Below are positions 17,092 through 26,255 of a stretch of 64,000 nt of DNA, one piece after another. Origin of the DNA: Actinomadura meyerae (lineage in GTDB: Bacteria; Actinomycetota; Actinomycetes; Streptosporangiales; Streptosporangiaceae); NCBI RefSeq assembly GCF_900188445.1, contig NZ_FZOR01000001.1:434001-498000 (forward strand), written 5' to 3'. The notes under the pieces were generated by a model. That model ran no database searches, was not told the origin of the DNA, and saw only the letters and a list, made by a program, of their open reading frames with translations. The first letter of the stretch is position 1. Each line of letters begins with the position of its first letter. The position numbers and the translations under genes were made by a program.

Positions 17092-17591
17092 TGGAGGAGT
17101 GCTTCGAGGTCGCGCTGACCGTCAACGGCACGCACCGCACGGCCGCGGTCCCGGCCAGGCGGCTGCTGTCGGACCTGCTGCGGCACGACCTCGGGCTCAC
17201 CGGCACGCACGTCGGCTGCGAGCACGGCGTCTGCGGCTGCTGCACCGTCCTGCTGGACGGCGAGCCGGTGCGGTCGTGCCTGATGTTCGCCGTCACCGCG
17301 GCGGGCCACGAGGTCACCACCGTCGAGGGGCTCGCCGCCGAGGACGGCACGCCGTCGCCGGTGCAGCGCGCCTTCCGCGAATGCCACGGACTTCAGTGCG
17401 GCTTCTGCACGCCCGGGTTCCTCTGCACGGTGACGGCGCTGCTGCGGGAGACGCCGCGCCCGACCGAGGAGCAGGTCCTCGAAGGGATCTCCGGGAACCT
17501 GTGCCGCTGCACCGGCTACCAGAACATCGTGAGGTCGGTGCACCGCGCCGCCGAGCTGCTCGCCGCGTCCGCCGAGGAAGGGGAGTCCTGA
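17091..17591 (+). CDS. 2Fe-2S subunit of a molybdenum hydroxylase (CoxS/CutS-like)
   Basis: 166 residues with both iron-sulfur cluster motifs: the plant-type ferredoxin set CEHGVCGCCTV plus a downstream Cys (RSC), and the helical-bundle set CGFCTPGF ... CRCTGY. The cluster pair relays electrons from the molybdenum site to FAD. Length and motif order are standard for the small subunit. It lies between the FAD and molybdenum subunits with overlap at one end and no gap at the other. Confidence 0.95.
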   Translation: MEECFEVALTVNGTHRTAAVPARRLLSDLLRHDLGLTGTHVGCEHGVCGCCTVLLDGEPVRSCLMFAVTAAGHEVTTVEGLAAEDGTPSPVQRAFRECHGLQCGFCTPGFLCTVTALLRETPRPTEEQVLEGISGNLCRCTGYQNIVRSVHRAAELLAASAEEGES

Positions 17592-20096
17592 ATGGGCACG
17601 CGCGTGTTCGGTGAGCGGGTCGAGCGGCGCGAGGACGCCAGGCTCACCACCGGGCGGGGCCGCTACCTCGACGACCTCGGGCGCGGCGCGCTCGCGGCGG
17701 CGTTCGTCCGGTCGCCGCACGCGCACGCCCGCATCACCGACATCGACGTGTCCGGCGCGCTCGACGTGGACGGCCTCGTCGCCGTCTACACCTGGGAGGA
17801 CCTGCCGGGGCGGGTCGGGGAGCCGCTGCCGCTGCTCATCCCGCACCCCGCGCTGACGCACGGCCGCACCGCGTACCCGCTCGCGCGCGAGGTCGTCCGG
17901 CACGTCGGCGAGCCCGTCGCGATGGTCGTCGCCCGCGACCGGTACCTGGCCGAGGACGCCGCCGAGCGCATCCGCGTCGACTACGAGCCGCTGCCCGCCG
18001 TCGTCGGCATCGAGGCCGCGACCCGCGCCGCCCACCTCGTGCACGACGACGTGCCGGGCAACGTCGGGGCCGTCCTCGTCCAGGAGAACGGGGACGCCCG
18101 CGCCGCGATCGACGCCGCCCCGCACGTGCTGGAGTTCAGCCTCGCCATCGAGCGCAGCGCGTCCATGCCGCTGGAGGGCCGCGGCGTCTACGCGCGGTGG
18201 GACGCCGACGACGGCTCGCTGCGGGTGTACTCCTCCACGCAGGCGTCCACCAGCGTGCGCGCCGCGATCGCCGCGCGGCTCGGGCTGCCGAACGGCAAGG
18301 TCGAGGTGGTCGCGCCGGACGTCGGCGGCGGGTTCGGCGTGAAGATCGTCCACCCGTGGCCGGAGGAGGTCCTCGTCCCGTGGGCGGCGCGGCTGCTGGA
18401 CCGCGAGGTCAAGTGGACCGAGGACCGGCGCGAGCACTTCGTCTCCGCCGCGCACGAGCGCGGCCAGCTCCAGGACGTGCGGGTCGGGTTCGACGGCGAG
18501 GGCCGCGTCCTCGGCCTGGACGTGCGGATCCGGCACGACCACGGCGCCTACACCCCGTACGGGATCATCATCCCGATCGTCACCTCCACCCAGCTCCTCG
18601 GCCCGTACAAGATCGGCGCGTACCGGGCGGAGGTCGTCAGCCTCTACACCAACACGCTGATCGTCACCCCGTACCGGGGCGCGGGCCGCCCGCAGGGCGT
18701 GTTCTGCATGGAGCGGACGATGGACCGCATCGCCCGCCACCTCGGCCGCGACCGCGCCGACGTGCGCGCGGCGAACGTCATCCAGCCCGATGAGTTCCCC
18801 TACGACCAGGGCCTGACGTTCCAGGACGGGCGCCCGCTGATCTACGACTCGGGCGACTACCCGGAGCTGCTCCGCAAGGCCCGCGAGCTGATCGGCTGGG
18901 ACGGCTTCGAGCGGGAGCGCGCCGCCGCCGCGGCCCGGGGCCGCCGGGTCGGGATCGGCCTCGGCGTCTACGTCGAGGGGACGGGCGTCGGCCCCTACGA
19001 GGGCGGGCACGTCGAGATCGACACCGCCGGGCGGGTGCACGTGTCGACCGGCCTGACCTCGCAGGGGCAGGGCCACGAGACCGTGTTCGCGCAGATCGCC
19101 GCCGCCGAGCTGGGCGTCCCGATCGAGGACGTGCACGTCACCACCGGCGACACCCGGCGGTTCGGGTACGCGGTCGGGACGTTCGCCTCCCGCGCGGCCG
19201 TGATGAGCGGCAACGCGATCGCGCTGGCCTGCCGGAAGGTGCGCGGCAAGGCGCTGCGCATCGCGGGGGAGGCCCTGGAGGCCGACCCGCGCGACCTGGA
19301 GATCACCGACGGGACCGTGCACGTGCGGGGCGACCGGTCGGCGTCGGTCCCGCTGCGGACGGTCGCGGTGCTGTCGAACCCGCTGCGGTACGCCTTCGAC
19401 GAGGAGGCCGCGGCGGCGACGCAGTTCGCGGTGGGCCGCCCGGTCACCGAGCCGCCGGTGGCGTCCGGGGACGAGCCGGGGCTGGAGGGGCGCGACTACT
19501 ACTCGCCCGTGCGGTCGACGTTCGCGGCGGGCGCGCACGCCGCCGTGGTGGAGGTCGACCCGGACACCGCGGAGATCGCGATCCTGCGGTACGCGGTCGT
19601 GCACGACTGCGGGCGGCTCATCAACCCGATGGTGGTCGAGGGGCAGATCCACGGCGGCGTCGCGCAGGGCATCGGCGGGGCGCTGTACGAGCGGATGGTC
19701 TACGACGAGGCCGGGCAGCTGCTGAACGCGTCGTTCATGGACTTCCTCATGCCGTACGCGACGGAGGTCCCGCGGATCGAGACCGACCACCTGGAGACGC
19801 CGTCGCCGCTGAACCCGCTCGGCATCAAGGGCGCGGGGGAGGCGGGCGTGATCCCGGTGTCGGCGGTGATCGCGTCGGCGGTGGAGGACGCGGAGGGCGT
19901 CCGCGTGGACGCGATGCCGCTCTCCCCGGACGCGCTCTACACGCTGCGTCGGCGCGCCGAGGCCGACGCGTCGCTGCGGGTCGATGCCGACGGGACCGGC
20001 TCGGTCGATGCTGGCGGGACCGGCTCGGGAAGCGGGGGACCTCGGCCCCGCCAGCGAGTTGACCCTAGTGAAGGACCACCTGGGGCCTCGCCGTAA
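17592..20096 (+). CDS. Molybdopterin-binding large subunit, form II CoxL-like
   Basis: 834 residues. DVGGGFGVKI, GQGHETVFAQIAAAELG and the C-terminal GIKGAGEAGVIP (with the base-catalyst Glu) place it in the xanthine dehydrogenase/CoxL family. The active-site loop reads PYRGAGR; true CO dehydrogenase (form I) has AYRCSFR with the copper-binding Cys, so this enzyme should not oxidise CO. It more likely hydroxylates a nitrogen heterocycle. Neighbouring uptake and PucR genes suggest an oxopurine or oxopyrimidine. The last ~40 residues are a Gly/Ser/Asp-rich tail. Confidence 0.9.
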   Translation: MGTRVFGERVERREDARLTTGRGRYLDDLGRGALAAAFVRSPHAHARITDIDVSGALDVDGLVAVYTWEDLPGRVGEPLPLLIPHPALTHGRTAYPLAREVVRHVGEPVAMVVARDRYLAEDAAERIRVDYEPLPAVVGIEAATRAAHLVHDDVPGNVGAVLVQENGDARAAIDAAPHVLEFSLAIERSASMPLEGRGVYARWDADDGSLRVYSSTQASTSVRAAIAARLGLPNGKVEVVAPDVGGGFGVKIVHPWPEEVLVPWAARLLDREVKWTEDRREHFVSAAHERGQLQDVRVGFDGEGRVLGLDVRIRHDHGAYTPYGIIIPIVTSTQLLGPYKIGAYRAEVVSLYTNTLIVTPYRGAGRPQGVFCMERTMDRIARHLGRDRADVRAANVIQPDEFPYDQGLTFQDGRPLIYDSGDYPELLRKARELIGWDGFERERAAAAARGRRVGIGLGVYVEGTGVGPYEGGHVEIDTAGRVHVSTGLTSQGQGHETVFAQIAAAELGVPIEDVHVTTGDTRRFGYAVGTFASRAAVMSGNAIALACRKVRGKALRIAGEALEADPRDLEITDGTVHVRGDRSASVPLRTVAVLSNPLRYAFDEEAAAATQFAVGRPVTEPPVASGDEPGLEGRDYYSPVRSTFAAGAHAAVVEVDPDTAEIAILRYAVVHDCGRLINPMVVEGQIHGGVAQGIGGALYERMVYDEAGQLLNASFMDFLMPYATEVPRIETDHLETPSPLNPLGIKGAGEAGVIPVSAVIASAVEDAEGVRVDAMPLSPDALYTLRRRAEADASLRVDADGTGSVDAGGTGSGSGGPRPRQRVDPSEGPPGASP

Positions 20097-20123
20097 CCGG
20101 GATTCCTCCGGGAAGGTCGGTAA

Positions 20124-20966
20124 TCAGCCGTGGGCGGGGGTGTCGGGGACGGTGCCGCCGAGCGATCTGGGCAGGTAGTTCTCCACGGCGGCGGTCCGGA
20201 ACCCGGCCTGCTTGATCCAGCCGAGGATCATCTGGAACTCCTTGGCGAGGCCCTTGCGGTAGTGCATCAGGATGATGTCGCCGGGCTTGAAGCCCTTGCC
20301 GCCGTCCCCGCGCGCGAACCCGTTGAAGCCGACGCCGGGGCCGGTCGTGCCGTTGTAGAACTCCGCCGACCACAGCAGCACCGACTTGATGCCGCACTCC
20401 TTGGCGACCTGCAGCGTCGTCTGGTTGTAGCTGCCGAACGGCGGCCGGAAGACCTCGGGCCTGCGGCCGTACTGCGTCTGGATGGCGTCGGACGCGCCGC
20501 AGATCTGCTTCTTCTGCGCCTCGGCGCTCAGCGTCGCCATGTTGGGGTGGCTGATCGTGTGGTTCTCCATGGGCGACCCCGCGTTGCGCATCGCCCAGAA
20601 GTACTGGCCCTGCCCCTTGATGTAGGTGGAGGTCAGGAACGTCATGATCGGGACCTTCTCCTTGCGGACGAGGTCCACGAACTCCGAGTCGTAGGTGTAG
20701 CCGTCGTCGATGGTGAGGAAGACGACGCGCTCCTGCGTCTCGATGCGGCTGATGACCGGCGGCAGCCCGTTGGGGGCCGGCTTCGGCATCGTCCAGCTGC
20801 CGGGCTTCGGGGTGGGCCAGCTCTGGTCGCCGAGCACGGCGGCGAGCTGCGACCGGGTGGACGGTCCGGAGTCGCCGGCCTGCGCGGTGACGACGGGCCA
20901 TCCGCCCGCGGCCAGGCCGAGCACTCCGGCGGCCACCATGGCGATCACGGGCGTCTTCCCTCGCAT
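20124..20966 (-). CDS. Secreted polysaccharide deacetylase (NodB homology)
   Basis: 280 residues with an N-terminal signal peptide or anchor (MRGKTPVIAMVAAGVLGLAA). The NodB motifs are all visible: TIDDGY (catalytic Asp and metal Asp), HTISHPNM (two metal His), RPPFGSYN and DIILMHYRK. The family removes acetyl groups from chitin-like or peptidoglycan sugars outside the membrane. CGGAG precedes the ATG. It converges on the hydroxylase operon with a 27-nt gap and seems unrelated to it functionally. Confidence 0.9.
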   Translation of the reverse strand: MRGKTPVIAMVAAGVLGLAAGGWPVVTAQAGDSGPSTRSQLAAVLGDQSWPTPKPGSWTMPKPAPNGLPPVISRIETQERVVFLTIDDGYTYDSEFVDLVRKEKVPIMTFLTSTYIKGQGQYFWAMRNAGSPMENHTISHPNMATLSAEAQKKQICGASDAIQTQYGRRPEVFRPPFGSYNQTTLQVAKECGIKSVLLWSAEFYNGTTGPGVGFNGFARGDGGKGFKPGDIILMHYRKGLAKEFQMILGWIKQAGFRTAAVENYLPRSLGGTVPDTPAHG

Positions 20967-21171
20967 CGGCCGCGTACTCCGTTCGGTGGGGGGTCCGGTA
21001 GATGTCGCATCGGTTGACGCGCGGCGGGGGGCCGGGGTTCGCCCCCGGCCGGAACCTGCCGGACATATCCGATCATTTCCCGGGCCCATCGGGGCGCATT
21101 GCCCAATCGTCGGCGTGTACTCGGCAGATGTTGCCGTTCGGCGCCGCGGCCGCGTTCTCTACAGTCGGGAC

Positions 21172-21858
21172 ATGCAGCTCAACGGCAGTGCCGGCGTCGC
21201 CGCGCCGCTCGACCGCGTCTGGGACGCCCTGCAGGATCCGGCCGTCCTCGCCCGCACGATCCCCGGGTGCAGCTCCCTGGAGGAGACCGGGCCGGGCACC
21301 TACCGCATGACGGTCACCGCGGGCGTCGCGTCCATCAAGGGCACCTACGTCGGGCAGGTCGAGCTCGCCGAGCCCGACCCGCCGCGCTCGTTCGTGCTGA
21401 GAGCGCGCGGCCAGGGCGCGCCCGGCACGGTCGACGCGACCGTCCGCGTCCGGCTCTCGGACGGCGGCGGCGCGACCCGCATCGACTACGACGCCGAGGC
21501 GGTCGTCGGCGGGATGGTCGGCGGCGTCGGGCAGCGGATGCTCGGCAGCGTCGCCAAGCGCACCGCGGGCGAGTTCTTCGCCGCCGTCGAACGCGACCTC
21601 GCCGCGCCCGCCCCGGCCGCCGTCCAAGCCGCGCCGGCCGTCGCGCCGGCCGTCACTCCGGCCGTCACTCCGGCCGCCGCGCAGGCGCCCGCCGAGGTCC
21701 AGGCGGGCACCGGCGCGGTGTACCCGGGACGCGCCGCGGCCGCGCCGGAGCGCGCCTCCGCGGCGTGGCCGATGGTGGCGGCCTTCGGCGCCGGCGGGGC
21801 GGTCGCCCTCGCGGGCGCCGCGCTCGGCTACCTGCTCGGCCGCCGCTCGCGCCGCTGA
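21172..21858 (+). CDS. CoxG-like SRPBCC protein with C-terminal membrane anchor
   Basis: 228 residues. The N-terminal ~145 residues match the CoxG/SRPBCC fold (LNGSAGVAAPLDRVWDALQD, IPGCSSLEETGPGTYRMTV, GGVGQRMLGSVAKRTAGEFF). A proline/alanine repeat linker (APAVAPAVTPAVTPAAA) follows, then a hydrophobic helix ending in RRSRR. CoxG recruits CO dehydrogenase to the cytoplasmic membrane in Oligotropha; a similar tether for the hydroxylase encoded at 16210-20096 is plausible. The gene stands alone, divergent from the deacetylase and about 1 kb past the hydroxylase operon. Confidence 0.87.
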   Translation: MQLNGSAGVAAPLDRVWDALQDPAVLARTIPGCSSLEETGPGTYRMTVTAGVASIKGTYVGQVELAEPDPPRSFVLRARGQGAPGTVDATVRVRLSDGGGATRIDYDAEAVVGGMVGGVGQRMLGSVAKRTAGEFFAAVERDLAAPAPAAVQAAPAVAPAVTPAVTPAAAQAPAEVQAGTGAVYPGRAAAAPERASAAWPMVAAFGAGGAVALAGAALGYLLGRRSRR

Positions 21859-21871
21859 GAGCCGGGGGCGG

Positions 21872-22246
21872 TCAGCTGACGGCGACCAGGTCGACGACGA
21901 AGATGAGCGTCTCGCCCGGCTTGATCGCCGGGCTCGGGCTGCGGTCGCCGTAGGCCAGGTGCGGCGGGATGACGAGCTTGCGGCGCCCGCCGACCTTCAT
22001 GCCCTCGATGCCCATGTCCCAGCCCTTGATGACCCGGCCGGCGCCGAGCTGGAAGTCCAGCGTCGAGCCGCGGTTCCAGGACGCGTCGAACTCCTCGCCG
22101 GTGGACCAGGACACGCCCACGTAGTGCATCGACACCTGCGACCCCTTGGCCGCCACGGGCCCGTTGCCCTCGGTGATGTCGGTGATGTCGAGGTACTGCG
22201 GGGGCTGTCCCTCGGGGAAGTCGATCTCGGGGCGTTCAAGCGCCAT
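21872..22246 (-). CDS. FKBP-type peptidyl-prolyl cis-trans isomerase
   Basis: 124 residues, a single FKBP domain: VSMHYVGVSWSTGEEFDASW, VIKGWDMGIEGMKVGGRRKL and IPPHLAYGDRSP are the family core and include the drug/substrate-pocket residues. No signal peptide, so a cytosolic folding helper. GGAG lies about 9 nt ahead of the ATG. It converges with the CoxG-like gene over 13 nt and is divergent from the hydantoinase operon. Confidence 0.93.
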   Translation of the reverse strand: MALERPEIDFPEGQPPQYLDITDITEGNGPVAAKGSQVSMHYVGVSWSTGEEFDASWNRGSTLDFQLGAGRVIKGWDMGIEGMKVGGRRKLVIPPHLAYGDRSPSPAIKPGETLIFVVDLVAVS

Positions 22247-22379
22247 GAAAGGGCTCCAGCATCATCGTCCGAATGAAAAGGCTCAGCCTAGCCCCCGCGC
22301 GGGTTCACGAAAGGACGGCGCGCCCGTTGGCAGATTGCGACGGTTTCCCTGGTGGCCGCCGTCCGGTAGACCCTTCACC

Positions 22380-24419
22380 ATGGCGAGGCGGCTGCGGATC
22401 GGGATCGACACGGGCGGGACGTTCACCGACGTGGTCGCACTGGACGAGCGCGGCGGGCTCACCACCACCAAGACCCCGTCCACGCCCGCCGACCCCGCCG
22501 AGGGGTTCGCGGCCGGCGTCGCCAAGGTGCTCGGGCTGCTCGGCGCCGGGCCGGAGGACGTCGCGGTGCTCTCGCACGGCACCACGGTCGCGACGAACCG
22601 GCTCCTGGAGGACCGGATCGACGACCTCGGGTTCATCACCACCGAGGGGTTCGAGGCGGTCCTGGAGATCGCGCGGCAGAGCGTCCCGGACGGCTACGGC
22701 AACAGCTACTTCTGGGTGAAGCCGCCCCGGATCGTCCCGCCGCACCGGGTGCGCGGGGTCGGCGGGCGGCTCGACCACACCGGCGCGGAGATCCGCCCGT
22801 TCGACGAGGCGTCGGCGGTCGCGGCGGCCCGCTGGTTCCGCGACCGGGGGATCCGCGCGATCGGGGTCTGTCTCCTGCACTCCTACGCCGACCCGTCGCA
22901 CGAGCTGGCCGTGCGGGAGGTCCTGCGCCGCGAGCACCCGGACGCCGTCGTGTCGCTGTCGTGCGAGGTGCTGCGCGAGTACCGCGAGTACGAGCGGTCG
23001 GTGACGACGCTCGTGGACGCCGCCGTCAAGCCCGCGATGGGCGGCTACCTCGCCCGGATCGCCGAGCGCGTCGCGTCCCGCCTGCTGGTGATGAAGAGCA
23101 ACGGCGGCGTCCTGTCGGCGGAGGAGGTCGCGCGGCAGCCCGTCACGACGGTGCTGTCCGGTCCGGCGGCGGGCGCGCTCGGCGCGGCGTTCGTCGTCGC
23201 GCACAGCGGTCGCGGCTCGGTCGTGACGCTGGACGGCGGCGGGACGTCCACCGACGTCGCCGTGGTCCTGGACGGCGAGCCGACCCTCACCACCGAGGGC
23301 GCGGTCGGCCGCCACCCGGTGAAGATCCCGATGATCGACATCGTGACGGTCGGCGCGGGCGGCGGCTCGGTCGCCTGGCGCTCGCCCGAGGGCGCGCTGA
23401 AGGTCGGCCCGCGCAGCGCGGGCGCCGACCCCGGGCCGCTCTGCTACGGGCGCGGCGGCACCGAGGCGACGGTGACCGACGCGCACGCCGTCCTCGGCCG
23501 CATCCCGCCGCACCTGCTCGGCGGCGAGGTCCCGCTCGACGCGGACGCGGCCCGCGCCGGGCTCGGCGCCCTCGCCGCGGACCTCGGCCTGCCCGTCGAG
23601 CGCGCCGCCGCGGGCATCCTGGAGATCTCGGCGTGGAACCAGGCGAACGCGATCCGGCGGATCACCGTGAAGCGGGGCCTGGACGTGCGCGACTACCCGC
23701 TCGTCGCGTTCGGCGGCTCGGGGCCGCTGCTCGCCTGCCGCCTGCTGGACGTGCTCGGCCTGCCCGCCGCCGTCGTCCCGGAGAACCCCGGCAACCTGTC
23801 GGCGTTCGGGCTGCTCACGGTGGACGTGAAGAACGACTACGTGCGGACGCGGGTCGCCCGGGACGCCGAGCTCGACCCCGCGCTCCTCGGCGACGGCTAC
23901 GCCGCGCTGGAGGCCGAGGCGTCCGCCGCCCTGGCCCGCGAGGGGTTCCCGGAGGGCGGCCGCCGCTTCGCCCGCTCCGCCGACCTGCGCTACAGCGGGC
24001 AGGCGTTCGAGGTGCGGGTGCCCGCGCCCGCCGGGACGCCCGGCGAGGCGTTCCGCGCGGAGGTCGTCCGCCGGTTCCACGACGCGCACGAGGCCCTCTA
24101 CGGCTACTGCTACCGCGACGACCCCCGCCATCCGGTCGAGTGGGTCAACCTGCGCGTCTCCGGCATCGGCCCGCTCGAGCGGCCGCGCCTGGCCGAGCGC
24201 CCGCCGGGCGACGGCGACCCGTCCCGCGCCCGCACCGGCACCCGGAAGGTCTACTTCGACGCCTGGGAGGAGACGGCGATCTACCGCCGCGAGAGCCTCG
24301 CACCGGGCGACGTGATCGAGGGCCCGGCCGTCATCGAGGAGTTCGGCTCCACCCTGCCCCTCCACCCCGGCTTCACCGCGCGGCTCGACGGCTACGGAAA
24401 CCTGGTGGTGACGCGATGA
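22380..24419 (+). CDS. Hydantoinase/5-oxoprolinase subunit A family (HyuA)
   Basis: 679 residues. The ATP-binding actin-like fold is clear from GIDTGGTFTDVVALD at the start, SHGTTVATNRLLED, and TVGAGGGSVAW with DPGPLCYGRGG. These proteins use ATP to open hydantoins, N-methylhydantoins, 5-oxoproline, or act in acetone carboxylation with a B subunit. The next gene is that B subunit, overlapping by ATGA. Being next to an oxidative heterocycle operon suggests a cyclic amide substrate; which one is not determinable from sequence. Confidence 0.92.
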   Translation: MARRLRIGIDTGGTFTDVVALDERGGLTTTKTPSTPADPAEGFAAGVAKVLGLLGAGPEDVAVLSHGTTVATNRLLEDRIDDLGFITTEGFEAVLEIARQSVPDGYGNSYFWVKPPRIVPPHRVRGVGGRLDHTGAEIRPFDEASAVAAARWFRDRGIRAIGVCLLHSYADPSHELAVREVLRREHPDAVVSLSCEVLREYREYERSVTTLVDAAVKPAMGGYLARIAERVASRLLVMKSNGGVLSAEEVARQPVTTVLSGPAAGALGAAFVVAHSGRGSVVTLDGGGTSTDVAVVLDGEPTLTTEGAVGRHPVKIPMIDIVTVGAGGGSVAWRSPEGALKVGPRSAGADPGPLCYGRGGTEATVTDAHAVLGRIPPHLLGGEVPLDADAARAGLGALAADLGLPVERAAAGILEISAWNQANAIRRITVKRGLDVRDYPLVAFGGSGPLLACRLLDVLGLPAAVVPENPGNLSAFGLLTVDVKNDYVRTRVARDAELDPALLGDGYAALEAEASAALAREGFPEGGRRFARSADLRYSGQAFEVRVPAPAGTPGEAFRAEVVRRFHDAHEALYGYCYRDDPRHPVEWVNLRVSGIGPLERPRLAERPPGDGDPSRARTGTRKVYFDAWEETAIYRRESLAPGDVIEGPAVIEEFGSTLPLHPGFTARLDGYGNLVVTR

Positions 24420-26248
24420 CCGACCCGATCCTGCTGGAGATCGTCGAGGGCACCCTCGCCTCGGTGGAGCGCGAGGTGGAGACGGCGATCGCGCGCACCG
24501 CGCGCTCCCCGATGATCCGCGACGCGCACGACTTCCGCGCGGGCATCCACGACCGCCGCCTCCGCAAGCTCACCGGCCGCTCGTACTCGGCGCTCGTCCA
24601 GCCGATCGCGCGCGACTTCCCGCTCGACACCATGCGGCCGGGCGACGTGTTCTTCCACAACGACGTGTACCTCTCCGAGGGCGGCATCGGCCACCTCCCG
24701 GACCTGTGCGTCACGGTGCCGGTGTTCCACGACGGCGAGGTGGTCGCGTTCGTCCAGGCGTTCGGCCACCACGACGACATCGGCGGCGCCGTCCCCGGCT
24801 CGATGCCGAGCCACGCCCGCAGCGCGTTCGAGGAGGGCCTGATGGTCCCGCCGATCAGGCTGTGGGACCGGGGCGTTCCGAACGAGGCGGCCCTCGCCAT
24901 CATGACCCGCAACTCGCGGATGCCGGACTCGCTCGCCGGCGACCTCGACGCCGAGTGCTCGGCCTGCCTGATGGGCGCCCGCCGCCTCGGCGAGCTGTTC
25001 GCCCGCTACGGCCGCGCCGCCGTCGAGGACTGCTTCGACGCGATCATCGACCGCACGACCGAGACGTTCCGCCGGGAGCTGCTCGCCAAGATCCCGGACG
25101 GCACGTTCACCTGGGAGGACTACGCCGAGCACGACGGCGTCGACCCGCCCCGCCTGCACGCCCAGCGGATCACGCTCACCGTCGACAAGTCGGCCGCCGT
25201 CCCGCTGGTCATCGACTTCACCGGCACCTCGCCGCAGGCCAAGGGGCCGATCAACCACGCGGGCGACTACGCCGACGGCGTCTTCCTGAAGAAGTGGCTG
25301 GCGCCCGTCCTGCGGAACCTGGCCGACACGCCCGAGCGCGCCGCCGAGCTGGACGTCAACGAGGGCGTCGTCCCCCTCATCGAGATGCGCTTCCCCGGGA
25401 AGGGGACGCTCCTCACGCCCGTCTTCCCGGCCCCGACCAACGCCCGCACGTTCGTCATCCTGCGGCTGCTGGGCGTCCTCGCGGGGGTGCTGGCCAAGGC
25501 CACGAACGGGCGGATGCCCGCCGACCAGGAGACGATCCGCTACACCGGCGTCTACGGCGAGGACGACCGCGGCCCCTACCTCATGCGCGAGGTCCTCGGC
25601 GGCGGCTCCGGCGGGCGCTACTACGCCGACGGCGAGGACACCATCCACGTGGTGCCCGACTCCCGCAACATCCCCGCCGAGTTCGCCGAGGCCCGCTGGC
25701 CGTTCGTCGTCGAGCGCCTCGGCCTCGCCACCGACTCCGGCGGCCCGGGGGAGCACCGGGGCGGCCTCGGCTACGACAAGCACATCCGCATGCTCCGCGA
25801 CGCCCGCTACATGTCGATCGCCGACCGGTCGATCCTGTCCTGCTGGGGCGTCAACGGCGGCCGGGCCGGACGCCCCTTCCGCGTCGACATCGACGGCGAG
25901 GAGATGGACGGCCTCGTCGACGACCACCCGGTCAAAGCGGGCCAGACCATCCGCATCCGCACCACGGGCGGCGGCGGCTGGGGCGACCCGCTGAACCGCG
26001 ACCCGTCCCGCGTGGCCGCCGACGTCCGCGACGGCAAGGTCTCCCTCGAAGGGGCCCGCGAGGACTACGGCGTCGTGCTCCAGGACGGCACGGTCGACGA
26101 CGAGGCCACCGTCGATGACGAGGCCACCGCAGCCCTGCGCGCGCGCCTGCGAGCCGACCGCGGCCCCGTGCCGTTCTTCGACCGAGGCCCCGGCTACCCG
26201 CGCCTCGCCGACGGTGCCGCTTCCGCCGACGTCGACACCCTCGACTGA
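24416..26248 (+). CDS. Hydantoinase/5-oxoprolinase subunit B family (HyuB)
   Basis: 610 residues, with DVFFHNDVYLSEGGIGHLPD, FGHHDDIGGAVPGSMPSHA and PINHAGDYADG, the metal-site and conserved blocks of the B subunit. It completes the two-component ATP-dependent amidohydrolase with the preceding gene. A short internal duplication (DDEATVDDEAT) occurs near the C-terminus. The gene ends 8 nt before the stop of the converging gene at 26256. Confidence 0.92.
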   Translation: MTDPILLEIVEGTLASVEREVETAIARTARSPMIRDAHDFRAGIHDRRLRKLTGRSYSALVQPIARDFPLDTMRPGDVFFHNDVYLSEGGIGHLPDLCVTVPVFHDGEVVAFVQAFGHHDDIGGAVPGSMPSHARSAFEEGLMVPPIRLWDRGVPNEAALAIMTRNSRMPDSLAGDLDAECSACLMGARRLGELFARYGRAAVEDCFDAIIDRTTETFRRELLAKIPDGTFTWEDYAEHDGVDPPRLHAQRITLTVDKSAAVPLVIDFTGTSPQAKGPINHAGDYADGVFLKKWLAPVLRNLADTPERAAELDVNEGVVPLIEMRFPGKGTLLTPVFPAPTNARTFVILRLLGVLAGVLAKATNGRMPADQETIRYTGVYGEDDRGPYLMREVLGGGSGGRYYADGEDTIHVVPDSRNIPAEFAEARWPFVVERLGLATDSGGPGEHRGGLGYDKHIRMLRDARYMSIADRSILSCWGVNGGRAGRPFRVDIDGEEMDGLVDDHPVKAGQTIRIRTTGGGGWGDPLNRDPSRVAADVRDGKVSLEGAREDYGVVLQDGTVDDEATVDDEATAALRARLRADRGPVPFFDRGPGYPRLADGAASADVDTLD

Positions 26249-26255
26249 ACGCTCG

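Noticed and set aside
17592..20096. True (form I) CO dehydrogenase
   Set aside because: The active-site loop lacks the copper-binding Cys motif.
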